From the NCBI GenBank assembly GCA_036752825.1, contig DAIORV010000033.1, positions 1 through 19,645 of the forward strand: a stretch of DNA of 19,645 bases, in the 5' to 3' direction. A program made the position numbers and the translations under genes. The notes under the pieces are model-generated. The model saw only the letters and a program-made list of their open reading frames with translations, had not been told where the DNA came from and ran no database searches. This DNA is from UBA5177 sp002413265. Lineage in GTDB: Bacteria; Chloroflexota; UBA5177. Of the stretch, positions 1 to 7,912 are shown one piece after another (within the stretch, counting starts at the first letter, position 1; every line of letters begins with the position of its first letter).

Positions 1-19
1 CATTACCGGTCCAGCTTGA

Positions 20-38
20 TCTGCTGCTTCGCAGCAGA
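20..38. other. Perfect 8-bp hairpin near the window edge
   Basis: TCTGCTGC (20-27) pairs perfectly with GCAGCAGA (31-38) around a three-base TTC loop. No T-run follows on either strand, so it is not a classical intrinsic terminator. It could be the end of a transcript entering from outside the window, or part of a decayed coding stretch. No intact gene is visible from position 1 to about 260. Confidence 0.4.
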
Positions 39-261
39 CATGTTCATGACTGATACTTGCTGGGAGACGTGAGAGGCGGCTTGGACCTCGGTTCCGGCAG
101 GTTCAGCCGCCTGCCTGCCTGCTCCCGGTCTGCCGGTTACCACATTCATCCACGACCAGGTATTAGACCCAGATCTAACGGTCTCCGACACGCCGGAACG
201 TGCCAGATATGGGCGGTCCGCTTCGGGGGTGGTTTCCCTGAGCTACCGACTTTCCGGGGTT

Positions 262-435
262 CTAAGCCCTCCTCCGCGCCCTTCTGGACACCTCTCTAGG
301 GGTCAGCGGTCCGCCCAGATCGCGCTTCACCCGTAGCGTCCGGTCTTTGAGAGACTGGACCGCGAACAGATCGACGATGCCGGTTTTGGCATCAAGAGAA
401 CTTGTGCGATGGAGGTACGAGCCGTCTTGGGCGTT
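262..435 (-). pseudogene. Gene fragment without start codon, C-terminal end only
   Basis: The minus strand is open for 57 codons between an upstream TAA (436-438) and a TAG stop at 262-264. The translation has normal protein composition and contains KTGIVDLFAVQSLKDR, followed by a very basic tail. No ATG, GTG or TTG gives a convincing start, so this looks like the 3' remnant of a disrupted gene. I do not recognise the family. It lies head-to-head with the frameshifted plus-strand gene at 452, which suggests that this edge of the window is decaying accessory DNA. Confidence 0.3.
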
Positions 436-451
436 TTATGATTCCGGCCTG

Positions 452-689
452 ATGCAGGAACCACGCATTGTGCAGGTTGAGTACTCGATGCCCCGCCCGA
501 AGCCGCTCGGCCTCTTCGACCCGATGCCTGTTGTGAGAGCGACATTTGACGACGGCACGCGCAAAGACTTGTTCTCCTTACTATCCCGACGAGATCCTCT
601 TCGATGAGGGCGAGCTCGTCGGTCTTACTGAGGCCGACGCGCGCGATCTACGGCAGAAGAAGGACATCGCTTACCTCCGGTCGCCCTAA
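452..689 (+). pseudogene. Small conserved hypothetical protein, broken by a +1 frameshift
   Basis: An ATG at 452 opens a frame with VVRATFDDGTRKDLFS that runs into unrelated Arg-rich sequence. Dropping one T near 578 restores a continuous frame reading YYPDEILFDEGELVGLTEAD and then RQKKDIAYLRSP before a TAA at 687-689. The joined product is about 78 residues. It resembles small uncharacterised bacterial proteins that end in a similar 'ISF-x-EEFIGLT-x-xEA-x-xL-x-x-KDVAYLRS' pattern (recalled, not searched). The reading frame may be open further upstream, to about 347. Either this is a real pseudogene or the extra T is an assembly error. No function is known. Confidence 0.5.
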
Positions 690-837
690 CCCCGCTGGTG
701 AACCCCAGACTTCACATCGGCCCGCTGCCTCGCTTCGCCATCCGCGCGGTAAGTCGCGCTACTGAGTCATCTGAGGTCGCCTAGCGACACGCCGGTCTGA
801 CTTCGGCGGTGCGATCGGCAGACACTCCGGATCATGT

Positions 838-975
838 TCAACACGGTTCGGGCCGTCGCCCGGCAATCGTCACGCGGATCGGGTCACCTCGCCTGAGCTT
901 CCCGCCGCAACTGCTGCAGTCCCACTCCGGTCGGTTAAGCGTGGTGTGCTCGACCTTCACCCCCGGAGCAGGCAC
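838..975 (-). CDS. Short CxxC-containing hypothetical protein (possible remnant)
   Basis: A minus-strand frame starting at GTG 975 would encode 45 residues. It includes the stretch VEHTTLNRPEWDCSSCGGK with a CxxC pair that could hold zinc as part of a dimer or a larger fold. The pattern 'H-T-x-(L)-x-RP-x-WDC-x-x-C' is reminiscent of short actinobacterial proteins, by memory only. There is no clear ribosome binding site, and the frame continues upstream without a better start. It could be the C-terminal remnant of a longer gene. The DNA from 690 to 837 and from 976 to 1160 shows no convincing gene. Confidence 0.3.
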   Translation of the reverse strand: MPAPGVKVEHTTLNRPEWDCSSCGGKLRRGDPIRVTIAGRRPEPC

Positions 976-1160
976 GTCACTCAAAGAAAGTATGTGACCG
1001 GACTCGGAAACAAACCCCCGGTACCGGAGCCTCCAAGCTTGAGGTGTAACCGGGCCAGGCGATCGATCTCGCCTGGGACTTTCTGTAGCCCGGCGAGCGG
1101 ACGGGCTGTCGGCATCGGCTGGGCCAAGTAGCATTCGGCGCCAACAGATCGGAGGGCGAC

Positions 1161-1301
1161 ATGCCGAACAAGAAGCAGAGCAGTCCGAAAGTTGCGGCCG
1201 ATGCCGCACGGCAACTTCCAAAGAAGGGCGTCCCGGTGAAGAAAGAGAAGGAGTTCGCCGGCAGCGTTGTGTCTCAGGCTCCGGGCAAGAAGAAGAAGTA
1301 G
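1161..1301 (+). CDS. 46-residue Lys-rich small conserved protein
   Basis: An ATG at 1161 is preceded by an excellent Shine-Dalgarno GGAGG (1151-1155) at 5-nt spacing and encodes 46 residues ending in a run of four lysines. The sequence begins MPNKKQSSPKVAADAARQL and has AGSVVSQ near the C-terminus. This layout (SKKVAS-xAA-xxL ... K-xx-AGSALSQ ... basic tail) matches a family of very small uncharacterised bacterial proteins I recall. The strong charge (about 12 Lys/Arg) suggests nucleic-acid or ribosome binding, which is inference. It stands alone. The strong RBS and clean frame argue that it is expressed. Confidence 0.6.
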   Translation: MPNKKQSSPKVAADAARQLPKKGVPVKKEKEFAGSVVSQAPGKKKK

Positions 1302-1350
1302 CCAACAGGCGGCGAAGCGCCCCACTAAGCTACGGATCAACTGCCGGGTC

Positions 1351-1386
1351 ATGCGCGGAGCCCGCATAACACGCATTTCCGCGCAT
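1351..1386. repeat. Perfect 9-bp inverted repeat upstream of hsdR
   Basis: ATGCGCGGA (1351-1359) and TCCGCGCAT (1378-1386) are exact reverse complements separated by 18 nt. No T-run follows. It could be a weak terminator for the small gene ending at 1301, or an operator for the restriction operon that starts about 180 bp downstream. Confidence 0.45.
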
Positions 1387-1415
1387 CAACCCTCTTGGGC
1401 CGGAGGAGTCTTGAC

Positions 1416-1433
1416 CAGCGGCGGTCGCCGCTG
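1416..1433. repeat. GC-rich perfect palindromic hairpin
   Basis: CAGCGGCG (1416-1423) is followed by GT and then CGCCGCTG (1426-1433), an exact inverted repeat. In RNA it would form at least six pairs around a six-base loop. Without a downstream T-run it is not a standard terminator. It sits between the small gene at 1161-1301 and the candidate hsdR promoter. Confidence 0.4.
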
Positions 1434-1471
1434 AGCCGCCGGTCGCGGCCAGCTGTCGCCGGGTAATGTCC

Positions 1472-1500
1472 TTGTGTCTCGAACACATGTTCAATACGAT
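1472..1500 (+). promoter_or_regulatory. Candidate sigma70-type promoter for the hsd operon
   Basis: TTGTGT (1472-1477) and TACGAT (1495-1500) are separated by exactly 17 bp, with three and four matches to the -35 and -10 consensus. The site lies about 65 bp upstream of the hsdR start and points into the operon. A LexA-like box occupies the spacer. The hexamers are weak on their own, so this call rests mainly on spacing and position. Confidence 0.3.
1480..1493. promoter_or_regulatory. LexA/SOS-box-like palindrome upstream of hsdR
   Basis: CGAACACATGTTCA matches 13 of 14 positions of the Gram-positive SOS (DinR/LexA) consensus CGAAC-RNRY-GTTYC and contains the core GAAC-N4-GTTC at 1481-1492. 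It sits between the proposed -35 and -10 hexamers, where a bound repressor would block transcription. The 8-base core is expected by chance about 0.3 times in a window of this length, so position is the main support. No lexA gene is in the window. Confidence 0.45.
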
Positions 1501-1530
1501 TGCTTTGCTGCCCTGCAACGATAGGTGCTG

Positions 1531-1565
1531 AGGAAAGGCCCAAATAGCCGCCTTTGCGGCTGCAC
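1531..1565 (+). promoter_or_regulatory. hsdR leader: Shine-Dalgarno separated from ATG by a hairpin
   Basis: AGGAAAGG (1531-1538) is the only good ribosome binding sequence but lies 27 nt before the ATG at 1566. Between them AGCCGC (1546-1551), loop CTTT, and GCGGCT (1556-1561) form a perfect 6-bp hairpin. Folding it out would bring the effective spacing down to about 11 nt. The alternative TTG start (1554) lies inside this hairpin. A regulatory or structural role in initiation is inference. Confidence 0.35.
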
Positions 1566-4253
1566 ATGAAGTTTGAAGGCGAAGCTCTGACCCGCAAATC
1601 CCGGGTAGACCCGCGGCTCGAGGCCGCCGGGTGGAAAGTCGCGCCGACAGCTCCACTCGAGAAGGCTCGGGCACTTTCGGCATCCGCTGTTCAAGAGTTG
1701 GAGACCCCGAATGGACCGGCCGACTACGCCCTCTGCGACGACGGAGCGGTCCGCGCTGTTGTCGAGGCCAAGAAGGTCACCGTTGGACCGCAGGCGGTTC
1801 TCGCTCAGGCTGAGCGGTACTCGGAGGCGGTCCCACAAACCCCGAAGTACCAGGGCCGGTACGGCGTGCCTTTCTTGTATTCCTCAAGCGGCGAGATCAC
1901 GTGGTTTCACGACGTCCGACAGCCGCTCAATCGCTCACGGACCGTCTCGCGTTTCCACACACCCACCGCGCTTCGCGAAATGATGACCCGCGACTTCGAT
2001 GGCGAGTTCGGCAAGCTCGCCCAGATCCCACTCTCCCAGTATCTGCGGCCCTATCAGCGCGAGGCAAACGAGGCGATCGAAGAAGCGATCCGCCAGCGCA
2101 AGCGAAAGACGCTTGTGATGATGGCGACCGGCACCGGCAAGACCGTCATGACCGTGAGCGAGATCTACCGACTCATGAAATCAGGCGTGGCTCGGAGAGT
2201 TCTGTTCTTGGTCGATAGGCGTGCACTGGCGGCACAGACCGTTCGCACGTTTGCCTCATTTGAAGCGGAGCCAGGACTCAAGTTCGACAAGATCTACGAG
2301 CTCTACAGCCAGAAGTTCTTCAAGGACGATTTGGGCGATGAGTTCGATTTCGATCCCAAGGTGCTGCCGAACAAGTACCTGACTGATCCTCAGCTTGGAC
2401 AAGCCTTCGTCTACGTCTCAACTATTCAGCGCATGGCGATCAACCTGTTTGGTCGCGATGCGGTATTGGGCTTTGGATCGTCCGATCCTGACGTTGAAGC
2501 CGACGCTGACAAGCTCGACATCCCCATCCACGCCTTTGATCTGATCGTCGCTGACGAGTGCCACCGCGGTTACTCGTCCAAAGAGATGTCAGTTTGGCGC
2601 AACACCTTGGATCACTTCGACGCCATCAAGATCGGCCTGACCGCTACTCCGGCATCTCATACGACCGCCTACTTCGAGACGATGGCTTATCGCTACGAAT
2701 ACCAGCGCGCCATTGCCGAGGGCTACCTAGTCGACTACGACGTCGTGACCGTTAAGTCAGACGTTCGAATGAATGGGTTGTTCCTAAAACCAGGCGAACA
2801 AGTCGACAAGGTCGATCCAATGAGCGGCGTCAAGCAGCTCGATCTCTTGGAAGATGAGCGCGTTTTCGATGCGGCCAAGATCGAGCGGCTGATCACCGCC
2901 CCCGATGCCAACCGCAAGGTCCTTCTTGAGGTCAAGCGCTACGCCGACGAACACGAAAAGCGCTACCACCGCTTCCCGAAGACCCTGATCTTTGCCGACA
3001 ACGATATGCCGCACACCTCGCATGCCGACCAGTTGGTTGATCTCGCGCGCGGGATATTCGGCCAGGGTGACGCCTTCGTCGCCAAGATCACCGGCAAGGT
3101 AGATCGCCCTCTTCAGAGGATCCGCGAGTTCCGTAACCGCCCCAATCCCGGCATCGTCGTGACGGTTGATCTACTGACGACGGGCGTCGACATTCCCGAT
3201 CTCGAGTTTCTCGTGTTCCTACGGCCAGTCAAGTCCCGGATCCTTTTCGAGCAAATGCTTGGGCGCGGCACCCGTAAGGGTGAGCGGCACACGGACAAGT
3301 CGCACTTTGTCGTCTTCGACTGCTTTGACGGGACCCTTCTTGAGTACTTCCGCAGCGCCACCGCGATTACGGCGGAGCCACCCGAGTCGGATGGAAAGAC
3401 GGTCGAGCAGGTAATCGATGACATTTGGCAGAACCGCGACCGCGACTATTCGATCAAGCGTCTCGCTAGACGACTGCGCCGGATCGAAAAGGAGACGACG
3501 GGCGACGGCCGGGACCTGTTCGCTCGATTCATTCCAGATGGCGACCTCGGACGCTTCGCCGAAGACCTGCCAGCGCAGTTGCGTGAGAACTTCACCGAAA
3601 CGATGGTCACCCTGCGCGCCAGGGCGTTCCAGGATCTGCTGACGAAGTACCCGCGGCCGGACCGAACGTTCTTCATCGCCGAATCCGCGACTGACTACGT
3701 GACGTCCGAGTGGCTCATCAAAGGCGGCGTCGGTCAGGAGTACAAGCCGGACGACTACATCAATGCCTTCTCAGAGTTCGTCCGCGAGAACAAGATCCAT
3801 ATCGACGCGCTGACGATTCTTCTGTCTCGACCACAGGGGTGGGGTAGCGAGCCACTGCGCGAGCTTCGCCAGGCGCTCGGCAAAGCGCCCCAACACTTCA
3901 CTGAAGACAATCTCCAGCGTGCCTTTGCTGTGACCTCGCACAAGGCACTCGTTGACATCATTTCGATGGTCAAGCGAGCCGACCAAGACAGCTCCAGCCT
4001 CTACACGGCTGAGGAACGCGTGCAACGGGCGATCGGGCGAGTACTGCCCGGCCGGCCGCTCTCAGAGGACCAGACGAAATGGATGGACCATATCCGTCGG
4101 CACCTCATCGCGAATCTCTCGATTGATCGAGACGACTTCGAGAACGTGCCTGTTCTGTCGAATCGCGGTGGATGGGGGCGGGCAGATCGTGTCTTCGACG
4201 GGAAGCTGACGGATCTGCTGGCTGACCTCAACCGAGAACTGGTGGCTGCATGA
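1566..4253 (+). CDS. hsdR: Type I restriction enzyme, R (motor/nuclease) subunit, EcoEI-like
   Basis: HsdR is the ATP-dependent translocase and endonuclease of a type I restriction complex, cutting unmodified DNA together with HsdM and HsdS. From ATG 1566 the product has 895 residues; a TTG at 1554 would add four. An N-terminal PD-(D/E)XK nuclease domain shows D53 and E67-A-K69 in the context PADYALCDD...VVEAKK. Superfamily 2 helicase motifs follow: Walker A ATGTGKT (187-193), DECH (330-333), LTATP (358-362), and motif VI QMLGRGTR (563-570). The C-terminal part is consistent with the EcoEI-type R domain that contacts the methylase core. ATG is preferred because the product then begins MKFEGEALTRKSRVDP, which matches how this subfamily usually starts. 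It is the first gene of the operon and overlaps hsdM by 4 nt (ATGA). All key motifs are intact. Confidence 0.95.
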   Translation: MKFEGEALTRKSRVDPRLEAAGWKVAPTAPLEKARALSASAVQELETPNGPADYALCDDGAVRAVVEAKKVTVGPQAVLAQAERYSEAVPQTPKYQGRYGVPFLYSSSGEITWFHDVRQPLNRSRTVSRFHTPTALREMMTRDFDGEFGKLAQIPLSQYLRPYQREANEAIEEAIRQRKRKTLVMMATGTGKTVMTVSEIYRLMKSGVARRVLFLVDRRALAAQTVRTFASFEAEPGLKFDKIYELYSQKFFKDDLGDEFDFDPKVLPNKYLTDPQLGQAFVYVSTIQRMAINLFGRDAVLGFGSSDPDVEADADKLDIPIHAFDLIVADECHRGYSSKEMSVWRNTLDHFDAIKIGLTATPASHTTAYFETMAYRYEYQRAIAEGYLVDYDVVTVKSDVRMNGLFLKPGEQVDKVDPMSGVKQLDLLEDERVFDAAKIERLITAPDANRKVLLEVKRYADEHEKRYHRFPKTLIFADNDMPHTSHADQLVDLARGIFGQGDAFVAKITGKVDRPLQRIREFRNRPNPGIVVTVDLLTTGVDIPDLEFLVFLRPVKSRILFEQMLGRGTRKGERHTDKSHFVVFDCFDGTLLEYFRSATAITAEPPESDGKTVEQVIDDIWQNRDRDYSIKRLARRLRRIEKETTGDGRDLFARFIPDGDLGRFAEDLPAQLRENFTETMVTLRARAFQDLLTKYPRPDRTFFIAESATDYVTSEWLIKGGVGQEYKPDDYINAFSEFVRENKIHIDALTILLSRPQGWGSEPLRELRQALGKAPQHFTEDNLQRAFAVTSHKALVDIISMVKRADQDSSSLYTAEERVQRAIGRVLPGRPLSEDQTKWMDHIRRHLIANLSIDRDDFENVPVLSNRGGWGRADRVFDGKLTDLLADLNRELVAA

Positions 4254-5671
4254 CAACTGACGTTGTTGCCAAGCTTTGGGGTTTCTGCCACACGCTCCGC
4301 CACGATGGAATCGGCTACAGCCACTACGTGGAGCAGCTCACGTACTTGCTGTTTCTGAAAATGGCGAGCGAACGCGAAATCGGTCTTCCGAAGAACACGG
4401 ACTGGGCACACCTGAGGGCCCTAAGCGGGACGGATCTCCTTGACGCCTATGTAGAAGCGCTTCGGATTCTGGGAAAACAACCCGGGATGCTCGGGGACAT
4501 CTTTAGTGGCGCGCAATCGCGGTTCAGTAACCCGGTCAACCTGAAGAAGCTAATCAGCCTGATCGATGAGACTGACTGGATCTCGCTTGACGTCGACGTG
4601 AAGGCTGCGGCTTTCGAGGGCCTTCTCGAAAAGGCCGCCTCCGAAGGGAAGAAGGGGGCGGGCCAGTACTTCACGCCGCGGCTGCTCATCAAATCAATCG
4701 TGCGTCTGATGAAGCCAGATCCACGGTCGAGCCGCGACTTCAAGATCGATGATCCAGCCTGTGGTACCGGCGGCTTCCTAGTTGCCTCATTTGAATGGCT
4801 GCTCGCTGAGACAAAAGGTTCGCTTGATCGCGATGTAGCCAAACGAATCCGGACACAGACGTACTTCGGACAAGACATCGATCCTGAGCCCCGACGCCTG
4901 GCGGTCATGAATCTGTATCTCCATCAGGTGGAACCACACATTGAACGCAAGGATTCAATATCGGAGATACCGGGTACCCAGCGTTATGACGTCGTCCTCA
5001 CCAATCCGCCATTCGGTATCAAGGGTGCGAATCAAGCTCCAGAGAGAGACGACTTCACGATATCGACGAGCAACAAGCAACTGAACTTCATCCAGCACGT
5101 CCTCACGATCATGAAGCAGGGCGGGCGTGCAGCCGTGGTCGTTCCGGACAATGTCCTCTTCGCCGATCAGGCGGGCGAAGTTTTCAAGGTGCTGACTGAA
5201 GACTGTGACCTGCATACCGTGCTACGCCTGCCGCGCGGCACGTTCAGCCCCTACTCGGAAGGGACGAAGACCAATGTGATCTTCTTCACAAAGGGTCGAT
5301 CCACCGAGAGGACCTGGATCTACGACGCAAGAGCGAACGTCCCCAAGGTCACAAAGAAGGACAGGCCACTGACCGCGGCTCACTTTGCGGCATTCGAGCT
5401 TTGCTACGGAGACGATCCATACGGTCGAAGCAAGCGCAACGCCGGGGACTCGGAGGAGGGCCGTTGGCGCAGCTTCGCGATTGAGGAGATCAAGACGCGA
5501 CATTACAAGCTCGATGCGTTCAAGTGGATTCGCGATGAAGAAAGCGAAGACCCTGCTGACATACCAGACCCCGAGGAGCTCGTTACCGAAACGATGGAGG
5601 AGCTTCAGCTCGCTTTAGATGACCTCGCTGACATTCAACGCGTTCTAGAAGGCAACGGGAATAAGAAATGA
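4250..5671 (+). CDS. hsdM: Type I restriction-modification system, M (DNA adenine methyltransferase) subunit
   Basis: HsdM transfers a methyl group from S-adenosylmethionine to adenine N6 within the sequence chosen by HsdS, protecting host DNA. It also forms the core of the restriction complex. The 473-residue protein has an N-terminal helical HsdM domain (about 1-130), the linker motif GQYFTP (138-143), the SAM-binding motif I DPACGTGGF (168-176), and the catalytic motif IV NPPF (252-255), characteristic of N6-adenine methylases. Its length is typical. Translation is probably coupled at both ends: its ATG overlaps the hsdR stop, and its TGA overlaps the hsdS ATG, each as ATGA. No defects are visible. 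Confidence 0.96.
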   Translation: MTTDVVAKLWGFCHTLRHDGIGYSHYVEQLTYLLFLKMASEREIGLPKNTDWAHLRALSGTDLLDAYVEALRILGKQPGMLGDIFSGAQSRFSNPVNLKKLISLIDETDWISLDVDVKAAAFEGLLEKAASEGKKGAGQYFTPRLLIKSIVRLMKPDPRSSRDFKIDDPACGTGGFLVASFEWLLAETKGSLDRDVAKRIRTQTYFGQDIDPEPRRLAVMNLYLHQVEPHIERKDSISEIPGTQRYDVVLTNPPFGIKGANQAPERDDFTISTSNKQLNFIQHVLTIMKQGGRAAVVVPDNVLFADQAGEVFKVLTEDCDLHTVLRLPRGTFSPYSEGTKTNVIFFTKGRSTERTWIYDARANVPKVTKKDRPLTAAHFAAFELCYGDDPYGRSKRNAGDSEEGRWRSFAIEEIKTRHYKLDAFKWIRDEESEDPADIPDPEELVTETMEELQLALDDLADIQRVLEGNGNKK

Positions 5672-7074
5672 GCCTCACGCTGTCGCCCGCGCGAATCGTT
5701 GAAGAGTCGAAGTCGCCGCTTCTGGCTTCACCCGAGTCGTGGCCTCGTCAACCTCTTGGTGAGGTCGCGAACATTCTTAACGGCTTCGCGTTCAAGTCGG
5801 CCCAGTTTTCAACCGAAAAGGGCAAGCCGATCATCCGCATTCGTGACATCTTCAGCGATTCCACGGTAGTCAACTATTTCGGGGACTACGAGGACCGATA
5901 CGTCGTGCGCCGCGGAGATTTCCTCGTCGGCATGGATGGTGACTTCAACTGCGCTCGTTGGCGAGGTCCCGAGGCAATCCTGAATCAGCGGGTTTGCAAG
6001 ATTAGTCCGAAACCAGACAAGCTCGACATTGACTTTCTGACCTACCTTCTTCCGGGCTACCTACGCGCTATTCATGAGGTCACCTCATCGATGACTGTGG
6101 CCCATCTCTCGTCTCGCGACGTCGCTCAGATTCCGATTCCGATACCACCCTTGAACGTGCAGCGACATCTTGCAGAACTGCTTGGCGCCGCCGAGTTAAA
6201 ACAGCAATCGGCCATCTCCCATCTCGGTGCCGCCCGGAAAGCCGTGTTGAGGTTCCGCAATGTGGTCTTCGCGGCTGGATGTTCGGGCCGCCTGACTGCA
6301 GACTGGCGAACAGACGACGCCGAATCGATAGCCGAGCTACCGAATGGCTGGAAGCGAATAACCCTTGGTGAAATCGCGCTGACTGTGACGAAGGGCACAA
6401 CGCCAACCTCCTACGGGCATAGCTTCACTGACTCTGGAATCGGTTTCATCAAAGTGGAGAACCTACGCGATGGTCGGATAGATAGGGAATCTATTCGATC
6501 ATTCATTGCGGAGGCAACACATCAAGCCCAGGCGAGGTCAATTCTCCAAGAAGGCGACATTCTCTTCTCAATCGCGGGGACGATCGGCCGCACGGCCATC
6601 GTTCACCGTGACGACCTACCAGCAAACACCAACCAAGCCCTGGCGATCATTAGAGGCACGAGCCGTGTGGTCATCCCGGAGTACCTCGTCATTGCGCTCC
6701 AGGGCGCCCTCCGAGCCGTCGCGGCCGATGCTGCTCGCGGCTCGGGGATGGAGAACATCTCACTGGGTGACGTGAAGGGCTTCGAACTCGCAGTTCCGCC
6801 GCAGGACGAGCAACGCGAGATCGTCGGGCGTGTCAATCACATACTCGGTCTGGTGCACGGCTTGCGTGAGCGGATAGACGCCATTGAGCAGGCCGCCAAC
6901 CGCACATCCGACGCAGTCCTCGCCAAGGCTTTACGGGGGGCCCTCTCAACGAATCGCACGACAGCAGCGCGATTAATGCGGTCACGGGCGGGAGGTCATA
7001 AGGATGCCTATCTTCCACGTCTCAAACGGATCCGCGTCTCGGCTTCCAGCACAGTCCGGCTTTCAGGGCCTTGA
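5668..7074 (+). CDS. hsdS: Type I restriction-modification system, S (specificity) subunit
   Basis: HsdS recognises the bipartite DNA target and directs both methylation and cleavage. Two target-recognition domains are visible, about residues 25-160 (opening WPRQPLGEVANILNGFAFK) and 228-378 (opening WKRITLGEIALTVTKGTTP). Each is followed by a conserved helical spacer: PPLNVQRHLAELL (160-172) with the long helix after it, and PPQDEQREIVGRV (377-389). The recognition sequence cannot be read from the protein. Family proteins usually end soon after the second helix (AVLAKALRGAL, about 416-426). Here about 42 extra, basic residues follow, and the frame runs 71 nt into the next gene. A run of six G (6935-6940) lies exactly where this tail begins, so a length change there could have altered the C-terminus. 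Confidence 0.93.
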   Translation: MSLTLSPARIVEESKSPLLASPESWPRQPLGEVANILNGFAFKSAQFSTEKGKPIIRIRDIFSDSTVVNYFGDYEDRYVVRRGDFLVGMDGDFNCARWRGPEAILNQRVCKISPKPDKLDIDFLTYLLPGYLRAIHEVTSSMTVAHLSSRDVAQIPIPIPPLNVQRHLAELLGAAELKQQSAISHLGAARKAVLRFRNVVFAAGCSGRLTADWRTDDAESIAELPNGWKRITLGEIALTVTKGTTPTSYGHSFTDSGIGFIKVENLRDGRIDRESIRSFIAEATHQAQARSILQEGDILFSIAGTIGRTAIVHRDDLPANTNQALAIIRGTSRVVIPEYLVIALQGALRAVAADAARGSGMENISLGDVKGFELAVPPQDEQREIVGRVNHILGLVHGLRERIDAIEQAANRTSDAVLAKALRGALSTNRTTAARLMRSRAGGHKDAYLPRLKRIRVSASSTVRLSGP

Positions 7075-7912
7075 GAAAGGCCTGCAGGCATTTGTCGAGA
7101 AGAACTTGGAAACGCTCTTCGGAGTTCGTTTCGTTGCATCCGAGTTCAGTACCGGGGGAAAGCACCGCGGACGGATCGACACCCTTGGACTCGATGAGGA
7201 TGGATCACCAGTCGTCATTGAGTACAAGGAACTTCAAAACGAGAACGTCATCAATCAGGGCCTCTTCTATCTAGATTGGCTCACTGATCACAAGGGGGAT
7301 TTCGAACGAGCCGCCGAGAAGAAGATCAAGCCCGGTCTGGAATTTGATTGGTCGTCACCGCGCTTAATCCTGCTAGCGCAAGGCTTCAATCGCTACGACC
7401 AATACGCCGTTAACCGAATCTCCGAACGAATCGAATTGTGGACGTACAGCATGTACGGCTCGAACGTCTTTGAGCTGCGCCGTCTCAATGTCGATCTTGA
7501 CGGCACTGAAACTCGCAAGCAGGCCGTTGCGAAGGCGAAAGATTCGTCCGAGCGGTCTACTGAGATCCACGACCTGCCGCACCATCAGAAAGCAATGTCG
7601 CCTGAGACCAACGAGCTGTTCCTGTCCTTTCGTGAGAAGGTCCTTGCCTTCGGCAGTGACGTCGACGAGCGCTACTTGAAGCAGACGATTAACTATCGGC
7701 ATAGCCGCAACTTCTGTGAGGTCGTCCCGCAGAAGAAAGATCTCGTCTTGGGGTTTGACGCTGAGCAATTGGACGATCCCAGGAAGGCGCTTCGCGACAT
7801 GAAGGGTGTCGGCAGCTGGACTACCGGACGCTGGCAGCTTCGTCTCGCCTCACCTGCTGATTTGGACTACGCGGTCGGACTAGCGGAGCAGTCCTACAAC
7901 CGGACGAAATGA
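7004..7912 (+). CDS. PD-(D/E)XK nuclease-like protein with C-terminal DUF5655 domain, accessory to type I RM
   Basis: The 302-residue protein has an N-terminal domain like the DUF91/NucS nuclease fold. It carries D59 in GRIDTLGL and E73-Y-K75 in VVIEYKELQ, the D...ExK arrangement of PD-(D/E)XK nucleases. Residues about 198-300 (from MSPETNELFLSFREKV to the end) resemble DUF5655. Proteins with this layout are often found beside type I RM genes, though their role is not established to my knowledge. The ATG at 7004 has a strong Shine-Dalgarno GGAGG (6991-6995, 8-nt spacing), although it lies inside the hsdS 3' end, so the 71-nt overlap appears genuine or recent. It may be an accessory nuclease or DNA-binding partner of the HsdRMS complex (inference). 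Confidence 0.75.
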   Translation: MPIFHVSNGSASRLPAQSGFQGLEKGLQAFVEKNLETLFGVRFVASEFSTGGKHRGRIDTLGLDEDGSPVVIEYKELQNENVINQGLFYLDWLTDHKGDFERAAEKKIKPGLEFDWSSPRLILLAQGFNRYDQYAVNRISERIELWTYSMYGSNVFELRRLNVDLDGTETRKQAVAKAKDSSERSTEIHDLPHHQKAMSPETNELFLSFREKVLAFGSDVDERYLKQTINYRHSRNFCEVVPQKKDLVLGFDAEQLDDPRKALRDMKGVGSWTTGRWQLRLASPADLDYAVGLAEQSYNRTK

